Positions 8,191 through 15,944 of a stretch of 64,000 nt of DNA are shown piece after piece. Positions within the stretch are counted from its first letter, which is position 1. Every line of letters starts with the position of its first letter. Origin of the DNA: Sphingomonas gei. GTDB lineage: Bacteria > Pseudomonadota > Alphaproteobacteria > Sphingomonadales > Sphingomonadaceae. The notes below the pieces were generated by a model, which did no database searches, was not told where the DNA came from, and was given only the letters and a program-made list of their open reading frames with translations. The stretch covers positions 372,001 through 436,000 of the forward strand of contig NZ_SRXT01000003.1 in NCBI RefSeq assembly GCF_004792685.1. The letters run 5' to 3'. Made by a program: the position numbers and the translations under genes.

Positions 8191-8865
8191 TCAGTTTGCT
8201 CCAGCGGGGCTCGGCAGCAGCGTTTCGAGCTCGGCCATCACTGCCTGGCGACGGGCGCCGGCGTCGAGGGCGAGGCCGCCTTGTTCCCAGCCGATCAGCG
8301 CATCGCCGATCGTGACGGTGACGTCGCCGATCACAGTGAGGTTGAGCTTGCGGCGGTCCTTGGACTGGCGCTCGGCGATGCGCGTCTCGATCGCTTCGAT
8401 CAAGTCGGGATGGACGCGGATTTCGAGTTCGGTGCCGCGGGCGACCTGGCTGAGCGCGCGGCCGATCGCCGCGTCGATCGTCTCGGCGGGCGCAGTCTCT
8501 ATCGCGCGGCCGGCCATCATGTCGGCGGCGGCGAGGGCGATCTCGGTGGCTTCGCCGCTGACTCGCTTCGACACGTCTTCGAACCGCTCGTCGAGCGCCT
8601 CGATCCCGGCGTGAAGCGCATCGACGGCGCTCAGCAGCGCGACTTCGCGCTCGCCGCGCGCCTGGGCGAGGCCGGCTTCGAAGCCCTCGGCGCGGGCAAG
8701 GTTGACCTGCGCGTCGACATCCGAGCGCAGCAACGCCAGCTCGGCACGCAGCGCCGAAATCTCGAGCAGCACGTCGCCGCTTGGGACCGTCGCGTCTCCG
8801 CTTGCCGGAGTCGAGAAGATGCGGTCGAAGGCGAAACGCTCGACGGTCTGGAAGTTCATGCCCAT
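8191..8865 (-). CDS. fliH: Flagellar export apparatus protein FliH
   Basis: The 224-residue protein is FliH-like. An N-terminal segment is followed by a long Ala/Glu-rich coiled coil (about 35-125, EISALRAELALLRSDVDAQV and EGFEAGLAQARGEREVALL). The C-terminal domain contains LEIRVHPDLIEAIETRI and IGDALIGWEQGGLALDAGAR, typical of FliH/YscL/V-ATPase E-like proteins. FliH regulates the export ATPase FliI and links it to the C-ring. No fliI is present in this window. It starts one base after the fliG stop, so the two form an operon. Confidence 0.85.
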   Translation of the reverse strand: MGMNFQTVERFAFDRIFSTPASGDATVPSGDVLLEISALRAELALLRSDVDAQVNLARAEGFEAGLAQARGEREVALLSAVDALHAGIEALDERFEDVSKRVSGEATEIALAAADMMAGRAIETAPAETIDAAIGRALSQVARGTELEIRVHPDLIEAIETRIAERQSKDRRKLNLTVIGDVTVTIGDALIGWEQGGLALDAGARRQAVMAELETLLPSPAGAN

Positions 8866-8866
8866 C

Positions 8867-9901
8867 TCAGATGATCATCGCATCGTCGGACTTGGGATCG
8901 ACGAGCAGGATCTCGCCGCGATCCGCAAGAATCTTGGCGAGGCGGACGAGCGCCGACTGCGCTTCCTCGCAATCGCGCGCGCGGATCGGGCCCATCGCCG
9001 CCATGTCCTCGCGCATCAGCTTGGCCGCGCGCTCGGTCATCGCACCGAAGAACATCTGCTTGAGCTGATCGGGCGCGCCCTTGAGCGCCAGTGCCATCTC
9101 GCGCTTGTCGGCATTGCGGACGATGATCGAGATCGCCGCCGGCAGCAGATTGGCGAGATCTTCGAAGGTGAACATCAGCGCGCGGATGCGCTCGGCGCTT
9201 TCGGGTGCCTTGTTGTCGAGCGCCGTCAGCATCGCCTCTTCGGTCGAGCGGTCGAGCGAATTGAACAATTCGGCCATCGCCTCGTGCGGATCGCGCTTCT
9301 GCGAACGCGAAAGGTTGGTCATGAACTCGCTCTTCAGCGTCGCCTCGACCTGGTTGATCACGTCCTTCTGGACGGTCTCCATGCGCAGCATGCGCATCAC
9401 CACGTCGACCGAGAATTCGCGCGGCAGCTCGGCGATTACCCGCGCGGCATGATCGGGGCGCAGCTTGGAGAGGATCACCGCGACGGTTTGCGGATATTCG
9501 TGCTTGAGCGCGCCGGCGAGGACGGTTTCGCTGACGTTGGAGAGCTTGTCCCACATCGTGCGGCCCGAGGGGCCGCGGATGTCTTCCATGATCTCCTTGA
9601 CCTTGTCGCCGGGCAGGATCCCGCCGAGCAGCCGCTCGGTGGTCTCGTAGCTGCCGTGAAGCGAGGCCATCGAGGCGACTTCGCCGGTGAACTGGATGAG
9701 CAGATGCTCGACGACCTGCGACGGAATGCGGCCGAGCCCGGCGATCGTCGAGGAAAGCTCCTTGATCTCGTCGGTGGTCAGCTGCTCCCAGATCGGCGCG
9801 CCGTGCTGCTTGCCCAGCGCCAGCATCAGCGCAGCCGCGCGCTGCGGGCCGCTATACTTCTTCAGTTCGACCGGCTCGGCAATCGGCGCCATCAAACTCA
9901 T
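8867..9901 (-). CDS. fliG: Flagellar motor switch protein FliG
   Basis: The 344-residue rotor protein interacts with MotA and converts ion flow into torque. The N-terminal domain carries YSGPQRAAALMLALGKQHG. The middle domain has the HPQT-equivalent KHEYPQTVAVILSKLRPDHA, followed by LPREFSVDVVMRMLRMETV. The C-terminal domain contains the charged torque helix (TFEDLANLL and QMFFGAMTERAAKLMREDM). The length and domain order are standard. The ATG at 9901 is preceded by GAGGGGTCC. It heads fliG-fliH and is divergent from the FlaEY-like gene. Confidence 0.95.
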   Translation of the reverse strand: MSLMAPIAEPVELKKYSGPQRAAALMLALGKQHGAPIWEQLTTDEIKELSSTIAGLGRIPSQVVEHLLIQFTGEVASMASLHGSYETTERLLGGILPGDKVKEIMEDIRGPSGRTMWDKLSNVSETVLAGALKHEYPQTVAVILSKLRPDHAARVIAELPREFSVDVVMRMLRMETVQKDVINQVEATLKSEFMTNLSRSQKRDPHEAMAELFNSLDRSTEEAMLTALDNKAPESAERIRALMFTFEDLANLLPAAISIIVRNADKREMALALKGAPDQLKQMFFGAMTERAAKLMREDMAAMGPIRARDCEEAQSALVRLAKILADRGEILLVDPKSDDAMII

Positions 9902-9954
9902 TCCGGACCCCTCGCAGAAAAATGACCTGTGGACGCAAGGAAGCGTTCACTCAT

Positions 9955-9965
9955 CCTATTATAGG
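9955..9965. promoter_or_regulatory. Divergent CCTATTATAGG box (fliG / FlaEY-like)
   Basis: The sequence reads CCTATAAT on the minus strand (9958-9965), 56 nt upstream of fliG, and CCTATTAT on the plus strand, 25 nt upstream of the FlaEY-like ATG. It is an almost perfect palindrome and could serve both directions. The minus-strand orientation matches the consensus exactly. Confidence 0.5.
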
Positions 9966-9990
9966 AGCATGGGGGAAAGGTACGGTCGCC

Positions 9991-12768
9991 ATGACAGTTA
10001 ATTTAACCGGAAACCTGATGGGGTTGAGCCTGTTGACGGGGGACTCCTCGGTTTTCACGACGGCCACCACCGCGCTCGCGTTCGAAAGCAAGGCGGTTCG
10101 CCTCGCCAAGGCGCAGTTCACCCTCGCCGAGTCCACGCCGCCGTGGAAGGAAACGACCAAGAGCACCTCTATATCGAGCCAGCTCGCGTCGATCCTCGCG
10201 TCGAAGACGCTCGTCGACAAGACGAACAGCGGCATCGCGATCCTGCCCGACGACGTCAAGACCAGCTTCACGGCGTACAAGGCGCTCGAGAAACTGCGCG
10301 TCCTCGCCGAAGCGGCGACCGTCAAAACCGCGACCACCGCGCAGCGCGCCCAATATGAAAAGGCGTTCGCCAAGGGCATGGCGGACTTGCAGACCTATCT
10401 GACCTCCGCACCATCGGACAAGGTCAATCTCTCGTTCGGCAAGCCGAGCTCGACTGCGCAATCGACCAAGCTCTCCGCCACCCAGGCCTATGAGACCAAG
10501 GGCAAGGGCCTGGTCAAACTGCGTTCGGACCCCCTTCCCAATCTCACCGGGCAAGAGCAGTTCAGCGTCAAGGTCAGCCGCGGGGCGCTCGCCGAGACCT
10601 TCACCGTCGACCTCTCGCAGGGCACGCAGCCGCCGACGCTCGACTCGCTCGTGTCGCAGCTCAACAGCGCGATCAAGTCGACGGTAATCAAGGATACCAA
10701 TGGCGACCCCGTCACCGACGCGAAGGGCGACCCGATCTCGCGCTGGTCCGCCAGTTTCGAGCCGGTCTACAGCGACGGCAAGTGGGCGCTCAAGCTCAAG
10801 ACCCCCGACGGCATCGAGCAGGTGTCGCTCGAGCAGATCGGCGCCAAGGACTCGCTGGTCGTGGCGACCGGGCAGACTGCGCTCGATGCGCCTACCGCGA
10901 CGCAGGTTTTCCGCCTCAACGAGCCGGACGGCGCCGCCACGCGCGTCACCATGGGCACGATTGCGGCGCTCGACCGCGAAGCCACGGCGCAGAACACGAT
11001 GGCGGGCAAGACCACCAACGTCACCACCACGACCGTCGACATGGACGGCAAGATCAAGACCGCTACCACGAAGACGAGCAACGTCTATGCGAGCACCGAC
11101 GCAGCGGCGATGGTCACCGACGCGCAGGGCTACAGCTATGTCGTCGGCACCACCAAGGGCGATCTCGGCGCCAACCAGTCGGACGGCGACAACAATCTGT
11201 TCCTCACCAAGATGGACGGGACGGGCAATGTCGTCTGGCAGCGCAGCCTCGGCGCGAGCGGTTCCTCGACCGGCGCCGCAGTGTCGCTCGGCGCCGATGG
11301 CAGCATCGTCGTCGCAGGCACGGTCACCGGCAGCTTCAATGGCGTGACTTCGGCCGACGGCGACCTGGTGGTCGCCAAATACGGCACCAATGGCGACGAG
11401 AAATTCTCGACCGTAGTCCGCTCGACCGGGACCGACGTGGCAAAGGCAGTGACCGTCGGCGCGGACGGATCGGTCTTCGTCGCCGGGCGCGCCGCCGCGG
11501 GCAAGGGCGACGCCTTCGTCGCGCGGATCGACGCCACCGGCAAGATCGCCGACCGGCGGACGATCGACAGCGGCGGCACCGATCAGATCAACGCGCTGGC
11601 GATCGACGGCGACGGCAATTTGCTCGCAGTGATGAGCCAGGACGGCAACGCCTCGGTGCACAAGCTCAGCGCCACGTCGCTGTCGACCGATCTCGGCAGC
11701 ATCAATCTCGGCACCGCCGACGTCCGCGCGATCGCAGTGGCGGCCGACGGCACCATTGCAATCGGCGGCGCGACCAACGCCGCGTTGAGCGGCAGCCAGG
11801 TCAACGCCAAGAGCGCCGATCGCGACGGCTTCGTCGCGCGGATCGACGCCGGATTGTCGGGCGCGAGCGTGACCTATCTCGGCTCCGCGGTCGACGATCA
11901 GGTCGACAGCATCACCTTCCTCGGCAACGATCTCTATGCCGGTGGCCGTACCACCGGCGATCTCGCCGCGCCGCGCCGCGGGCCGACCGACGGCTTCGTC
12001 GCGCGGATCGATGCCGCCACCGGCGCGGTCGAGAATATCAACCAGTTCGGCCAGGCGCTGCTGCGCACCGAGCCCGTGCGGGTCTCCGCCGATGTCGGCG
12101 GCGGCAATTCGATATCGTCGCTCGGCTTCGCCCGCGGCACGATCAACCCCGCAATCTCGGACAAGCTGACCACGCAGACGACGATGCGCGCGGGCGACTT
12201 CTTCTCGATCAAGGCCGATGGCGGCGCGGTCCGCAAGGTTGCGATCGAGGCCGGCGATACGCTCAAGACGATCGCCACGCGGATGCAAGGGATGCTCGGC
12301 GCCTCCAAGGCTACCGTCACTGCGACCGTGGTCGACGGCGTCCAGAAGCTCAGCATCACGATGAAGCCCGGCCACGAGCTCGAGCTGATCCCGGGCGGTA
12401 CCGATACGGATGCGCTCGCCAAATTGGGTATCGAGCCGCAGCGGATCGCGACCCAGGCGACCTTGTCGAGCAGCGCGCCCAAGGTTCGACCCGGCGGCAA
12501 TTACGGCATGGACTTGTCGGAGGCGCTCAACCTGTCGACGCTCGACAACGCCAAGGTGGCGATGAAGCAGGTCGAAGGCGCGATCTCGATGGCGCAAACC
12601 GCCTATCGCTCGCTTTATTGGGACGACAGCAAGGCCAGGATCGTCGACGGCGTCAAGAACACCGCCACCGGCAGGCAATCGACGGCACGCGAGAGCGCGC
12701 AGCTGGCGAACTATCAGGCAGCGCTCAACCGGCTCAATTCCGGCGCCTCCTCCACTCTGGGATTCTGA
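9991..12768 (+). CDS. FlaEY-like beta-propeller flagellar protein
   Basis: The 925-residue protein has flagellin-like helical, Ser/Thr/Ala-rich ends around a central beta-propeller. Repeats at about 370-680 read GYSYVVGTTKGDL, GSIVVAGTVTGSF, GSVFVAGRAAAG and GTIAIGGATNAA, alternating with DGFVARID-type strands; this is the SBBP repeat pattern. Proteins of this layout are annotated as the regulatory protein FlaEY in alphaproteobacteria, a name I recall rather than verified. There is no signal peptide and almost no cysteine, consistent with an axial or export-linked protein. The ATG at 9991 is preferred because the open frame upstream runs through the divergent promoter box. flgB follows after 5 nt. 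Confidence 0.6.
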   Translation: MTVNLTGNLMGLSLLTGDSSVFTTATTALAFESKAVRLAKAQFTLAESTPPWKETTKSTSISSQLASILASKTLVDKTNSGIAILPDDVKTSFTAYKALEKLRVLAEAATVKTATTAQRAQYEKAFAKGMADLQTYLTSAPSDKVNLSFGKPSSTAQSTKLSATQAYETKGKGLVKLRSDPLPNLTGQEQFSVKVSRGALAETFTVDLSQGTQPPTLDSLVSQLNSAIKSTVIKDTNGDPVTDAKGDPISRWSASFEPVYSDGKWALKLKTPDGIEQVSLEQIGAKDSLVVATGQTALDAPTATQVFRLNEPDGAATRVTMGTIAALDREATAQNTMAGKTTNVTTTTVDMDGKIKTATTKTSNVYASTDAAAMVTDAQGYSYVVGTTKGDLGANQSDGDNNLFLTKMDGTGNVVWQRSLGASGSSTGAAVSLGADGSIVVAGTVTGSFNGVTSADGDLVVAKYGTNGDEKFSTVVRSTGTDVAKAVTVGADGSVFVAGRAAAGKGDAFVARIDATGKIADRRTIDSGGTDQINALAIDGDGNLLAVMSQDGNASVHKLSATSLSTDLGSINLGTADVRAIAVAADGTIAIGGATNAALSGSQVNAKSADRDGFVARIDAGLSGASVTYLGSAVDDQVDSITFLGNDLYAGGRTTGDLAAPRRGPTDGFVARIDAATGAVENINQFGQALLRTEPVRVSADVGGGNSISSLGFARGTINPAISDKLTTQTTMRAGDFFSIKADGGAVRKVAIEAGDTLKTIATRMQGMLGASKATVTATVVDGVQKLSITMKPGHELELIPGGTDTDALAKLGIEPQRIATQATLSSSAPKVRPGGNYGMDLSEALNLSTLDNAKVAMKQVEGAISMAQTAYRSLYWDDSKARIVDGVKNTATGRQSTARESAQLANYQAALNRLNSGASSTLGF

Positions 12769-12773
12769 TCGTC

Positions 12774-13181
12774 ATGAATACGCCCCCGATCCTTGCCGGC
12801 ATCCGCGATCGGATGCAGAACCTGTCCGAACGCCAGCGCGTCGTTTCGCAGAACATCGCGAACAGCGAGACGCCGGGCTACAAGGCGCGCGAAGTCTCCG
12901 AGCCGAGCTTTGCGGCGCTCGTTGGAGGCAGCGGGGTAATTGCTGCGCCGCGGGTCCAGCTGACCGATCGGATGAAGAGCCTCGGCGCGATCCAGCCCGC
13001 GGGCAATGGGCTGATCCTCGACAAGGACATCACCGAGACCAAGCCTGACGGCAACAACGTCACGCTCGAAGATCAGCTGCTCAAGATGGGCGAGATCCAG
13101 GCCGACTTCCAGGCGATGACCGGACTGTACCGCAAGCAGATGTCGATGCTGAAGACCGCAGTCGGCGGTCGCGGCGGCTGA
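12774..13181 (+). CDS. flgB: Flagellar proximal rod protein FlgB
   Basis: The 135-residue rod protein has the N-terminal rod signature (SERQRVVSQNIANSETPGYKA, residues about 19-39) and a C-terminal amphipathic helix ending MTGLYRKQMSMLKTAVGG, the two ends that coil together in the rod. FlgB forms the first rod ring above FliE in the periplasm. It is translated 5 nt after the FlaEY-like stop and is separated from its usual partner flgC, which lies at 21142-21549 on the other strand. Confidence 0.92.
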   Translation: MNTPPILAGIRDRMQNLSERQRVVSQNIANSETPGYKAREVSEPSFAALVGGSGVIAAPRVQLTDRMKSLGAIQPAGNGLILDKDITETKPDGNNVTLEDQLLKMGEIQADFQAMTGLYRKQMSMLKTAVGGRGG

Positions 13182-13395
13182 TAACGACCGGCGCGGTCGT
13201 CGGGAAATGACAGCTATAGCGGCGAGGCCGTGGACCGGGCGAATTGCTTGCCAAGCGCGATGGTGCCGTGCGCAAACGGAAAATGCGGTTGACTTGTTGG
13301 CGGTTTTTCCGAGCGGGTAAACTTCTCTAAGTTGTTATTAGTACGAGATAAAAACCGGGATGCAGGTTGACTCGGCGCGTAGCTTCGCGCCCGTT

Positions 13396-13505
13396 ACGCG
13401 GCACCTACGCGGCACCTACGCGGCACCTACGCGGCACCTACGCGGCACCTACGCGGCACCTACGCGGCACCTACGCGGCACCTACGCGGCACCTACGCGG
13501 CACCT
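13396..13505. repeat. Perfect 10 x 11-bp tandem repeat
   Basis: Ten uninterrupted identical copies of ACGCGGCACCT span exactly 110 bp. The perfection suggests recent expansion or ongoing slippage. A degraded relative of this GCGGCA-rich array lies at about 59645-59755, upstream of the second copy of the downstream element. Confidence 0.95.
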
Positions 13506-13555
13506 TGGCCTCATACAGGCGCGCATGTGCGTCGATACGTCTCGATAAGCCGATC

Positions 13556-13619
13556 CGACGATGTCAAAGAGCGGCCGGCAAGGGCCGACACGTCATCCAA
13601 GCAGACGAAATCCTACATT
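13556..13619 (+). repeat. Dispersed element, copy A
   Basis: The copy reads CGACGATG-N2-AAAGAGCGGCCGG, later CCGACA, then AAATCCTACATT. The same blocks in the same order and spacing occur at 59780-59842. Both copies follow a GCGGCA-rich repeat array. The function is unknown. Confidence 0.6.
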
Positions 13620-13721
13620 TAAAGGGGCAGCGAACGGGTACGCACCAAGCTCGGGCTCTGTCGATTGGCCTGTGGTGCGCGCAGGAGCGTGTGGCGCAAT
13701 GCCCCTGACAGATGCCGGAGG

Positions 13722-13907
13722 CTAGCCGCTGGTGGTCGGCGCTTCGTCGGGGGTGGCCGAGTCGAGATGCCAGCCGCGAACATCCTTGACCATCGCCTTG
13801 CCGCAGCCGGTGCAATGGCTGCGCATGACCGGGCCGTCGTGCCGGGCGTGACGTCTGTCGCGTTGATGTACTCCGAACAGACAACGCGGAAGTTGCAGGA
13901 GCTTCAT
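13722..13907 (-). CDS. Small CxGCG protein, function unknown
   Basis: The predicted 61-residue protein has an ATG at 13907 preceded by GGAG with a 7-nt spacer, a better start than any longer alternative. It is basic in the middle (HQRDRRHARHDG) and then has RSHCTGCGKAMVKDVRGWH, a half zinc-ribbon-like CxxC with flanking His and Trp. Similar tiny HxxRRRAxHDG...SHCxGCG proteins are familiar from sphingomonad genomes by recollection, but no function is known to me. It stands alone between repeats and flgN. Confidence 0.55.
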   Translation of the reverse strand: MKLLQLPRCLFGVHQRDRRHARHDGPVMRSHCTGCGKAMVKDVRGWHLDSATPDEAPTTSG

Positions 13908-14002
13908 AGGCGATCTCCGGAGCCTTTGGCTGGCTCCGGAGGACAACATACACGCCGGGACCGAAGTCACCTAGTCCCGATCAACTTACGGTTGCTCACT
14001 TC

Positions 14003-14044
14003 TTGCTAGCGTCTGTTTGCTAGCGTCTGTTTGCTAGCGTCTGT
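14003..14044. repeat. 3 x 14-bp tandem repeat at the flgN 3' end
   Basis: Three exact copies of TTGCTAGCGTCTGT end 7 bp before the flgN stop codon. They lie in the intergenic space and are AT-richer than the surroundings. Each unit contains the palindrome GCTAGC. Confidence 0.9.
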
Positions 14045-14050
14045 TCGCGA

Positions 14051-14473
14051 TTACAGCCGCGCGTTGACCGAGATCGGGGCAGGGGCGTCCATACCGCCCA
14101 GGCCGCCGCACGCGCCATAGGTGCTGCTGCGCGTGCCGGTAAGGCGCTGCGCCTCGGCTGCGATCGCGCCCATCATCTCGACCGAGAGCTCGATCTGGCG
14201 CGACAGGATCTGCTGATTGACGGCCGAGGCGTCGCGCAGATTGCGGCTGACCTCGGAGAGCTCGAGCCGGCTTTCCGGGTCGAGCTTCTCGGCCCAATCA
14301 GCGGATTCGCGCTTCAACCGCGCAAAATCGGCTTCGATCCGGCCGGTGAGGCGCAGCTTGGCGGCGGCGATCTCGCCCAGCTCGGGGATATAGGCCTTGC
14401 GAGCGAACTTCTCGCTCTCTTCTTCCATGAGAGCCGTGAGCGAAACCATCGCGTCGATGAGCGGAGCGATCAT
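14051..14473 (-). CDS. flgN: FlgN-like flagellar export chaperone
   Basis: The 140-residue, almost entirely helical protein fits FlgN, the cytoplasmic chaperone for the hook-filament junction proteins FlgK and FlgL. The visible pattern is an N-terminal helix (SLTALMEEESEKFARKAYIPEL), a long central coiled coil (LDPESRLELSEVSRNLRDA, NQQILSRQIELSVEMMGAI) and a disordered tail with PISVNARL. The start overlaps the flgJ stop by one base (TAATG). The assignment rests on the operon position (flgI-flgJ-flgN) and helical pattern more than on invariant residues. Confidence 0.7.
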   Translation of the reverse strand: MIAPLIDAMVSLTALMEEESEKFARKAYIPELGEIAAAKLRLTGRIEADFARLKRESADWAEKLDPESRLELSEVSRNLRDASAVNQQILSRQIELSVEMMGAIAAEAQRLTGTRSSTYGACGGLGGMDAPAPISVNARL

Positions 14474-14757
14474 TACTTTCCCTGTTGCAGCTTGAGGATC
14501 GATTCGAGCACGGCGGGCGCCAGGCCGATGCCGCCGCGATTGGCCATCTCGGTGCCGAGCTTCTCGGCGAGCACGCCCTTGAACATCTCTTCGCCAGCGC
14601 CGCCGTTGACTTCGCCCTTTTCGACGCTTTCGAGCATCATCTTGGTCATCTGGCCGAGGAACATGCCTTCGAATTCCTTGGCGGTCTGGGCGTTTTTCGG
14701 GTCGACCTTGCGGACGGTGGCCGTTGCAGCCGCGGGGAGGGCGTTGAGTTCGTTCAT
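14473..14757 (-). CDS. flgJ: Rod-binding protein (FlgJ N-terminal type)
   Basis: The 94-residue protein corresponds to the rod-capping domain of FlgJ without the muramidase domain, the usual form in alphaproteobacteria, where it is also called CheL. Diagnostic stretches are AKEFEGMFLGQMTKMMLESV, GGAGEEMFKGVLAEKLGTEM and NRGGIGLAPAVLESIL. It assists rod assembly in the periplasm; a separate lytic enzyme must open the peptidoglycan. It starts immediately after the flgI stop and overlaps flgN by one base. Confidence 0.9.
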   Translation of the reverse strand: MNELNALPAAATATVRKVDPKNAQTAKEFEGMFLGQMTKMMLESVEKGEVNGGAGEEMFKGVLAEKLGTEMANRGGIGLAPAVLESILKLQQGK

Positions 14758-15861
14758 TTACTGGACCTCAATCTCGGCCTGAAGCGCACCGGCGCTCTTC
14801 ACGGCCTGAAGGATGGTGATCAGGTCGCGCGGGGACACGCCGAGCGTGTTGAGCCCGCTGACCAGCGCCTGGAGCGAGGCGCCGCTGACCATGGCGAGAT
14901 GCGCGCCATTGCCGTCGTCGACCTGCACCTGGGTGCGCGGCACGACGGTGGTCTGGCCGTTCGATAGCGGTGCGGGCTGCGAGACCTGCGGGCGTTCGGA
15001 CACGGTGATGGTCAGACCCCCCTGGGCGATCGCGACGGGAGTGATCCGCACGTCGGCGTTCATCACCACCGTGCCCGATGCTTCGTTGATGACGATGCGG
15101 GCGGGCTGATCGACCTTGATCTCGAGGTCGCCGACGCGAGTGACCAACTCGATGACGTTGCCGGCGAAGTTGGCGGCGGGCTGGAGCTGCACCGTGCCCG
15201 GATCGAGCACGTGCGCGCTGCCCGGATATTTGCCGTTTATCGCGCCGGCAATGCGGTCGGCGGTGGCGAAGTCGGGGTTCTTGAGCGCGAGCTTGAGGCT
15301 GGTCGCCGATTTGAGCGCATAGGGGACCTCGCGCTCGACGATCGCACCGCCGGCAACGCGTGCCGACGTGGTCACGCCGCGGCTGACGCTGGCGGCGGCG
15401 CCCTGGCCCTTGAAGCCGGAAACGGCGACCTGGCCCTGGGCGACGGCATAGATCTCGCCGTCGAGCGCGCGCAACGACGACGCGATCAGCGTGCCGCCCT
15501 GCAGGCTGGAGGCATCCCCGAGCGCGGACACCTGAACGTCGATCCGCGAACCCGAGCGCGAGAAGGGCGGCATCGTCGCGGTGATCGAGACCGCAGCGAC
15601 GTTCTGGGTGCGCATGTTGGTGCCGCGGATGTTGACGCCCATCCGCTCGAGCATCGCCTGCATCGATTCCTCGGTGAACGGCGCGTTGCGCATGCGGTCA
15701 CCGGTGCCGGCGAGGCCGACGACGAGACCATAGCCGACGAGCTGATTCTCGCGGACATTCTCGACATCGACGATGTCTTTGATCCGCGTCTGCGCAAGCG
15801 CATGCGGGCTGGCGACGAGCGCCAGCAACGGGAGCAGGAACGAAGCGGCGATGCGCTGCAT
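14758..15861 (-). CDS. flgI: Flagellar P-ring protein FlgI
   Basis: The 367-residue precursor has a signal peptide (MQRIAASFLLPLLALVASPHALA). The mature P-ring protein surrounds the rod at the peptidoglycan. Family motifs are RIKDIVDVENVRENQLVGYG, GLVVGLAGTGD and NMRTQNVAAVSITATMPPF; the C-terminal part has VSPRDLITILQAVKSAGALQ. The length is typical. It heads flgI-flgJ-flgN behind a CCTCTATAAG box and is divergent from fliX, the same arrangement as in Caulobacter. Confidence 0.96.
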   Translation of the reverse strand: MQRIAASFLLPLLALVASPHALAQTRIKDIVDVENVRENQLVGYGLVVGLAGTGDRMRNAPFTEESMQAMLERMGVNIRGTNMRTQNVAAVSITATMPPFSRSGSRIDVQVSALGDASSLQGGTLIASSLRALDGEIYAVAQGQVAVSGFKGQGAAASVSRGVTTSARVAGGAIVEREVPYALKSATSLKLALKNPDFATADRIAGAINGKYPGSAHVLDPGTVQLQPAANFAGNVIELVTRVGDLEIKVDQPARIVINEASGTVVMNADVRITPVAIAQGGLTITVSERPQVSQPAPLSNGQTTVVPRTQVQVDDGNGAHLAMVSGASLQALVSGLNTLGVSPRDLITILQAVKSAGALQAEIEVQ

Positions 15862-15898
15862 AAACCCTCGGACTAAGTGGAAAAACCGCGGTAACTTT

Positions 15899-15908
15899 CT
15901 TATAGAGG
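15899..15908 (-). promoter_or_regulatory. Flagellar CCTCTATAAG box (flgI / fliX)
   Basis: The minus strand reads CCTCTATAAGAAAG, 37 nt upstream of the flgI ATG. The same downstream AAGAAAG appears after the fliN2 box. The site lies between divergent flgI and fliX and may influence both. Confidence 0.5.
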
Positions 15909-15944
15909 AAAGGTGGCCAATGCGGGCCGAGAGGGTTTGATTTC

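Larger units (their letters stand above)
13182..13721. other. 540-bp non-coding region with repeats
   Basis: This region lies between flgB and the small minus-strand gene. It contains a ten-copy 11-bp tandem array (13396-13505) and a copy of a dispersed element (13556-13619). Open frames running through the array merely translate the repeat (RGTYAAPTRHL period) and have no other support. No flgB terminator was recognised. Confidence 0.6.

Noticed and set aside
10003..12678. 891-codon open frame on minus strand opposite the FlaEY-like gene
   Set aside because: It mirrors the plus-strand coding frame, has no ribosome binding site or motifs, and crosses the repeated propeller codons in antisense.
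13396..13505. CRISPR array
   Set aside because: Units are contiguous without spacers, only 11 bp long, and no cas genes are nearby.
13360..13708. Open frames through the 11-bp array encoding repeated RGTYAAPTRHL
   Set aside because: All frames of an 11-bp repeat stay open together; there is no ribosome binding site and no sequence beyond the repeat to support a protein.
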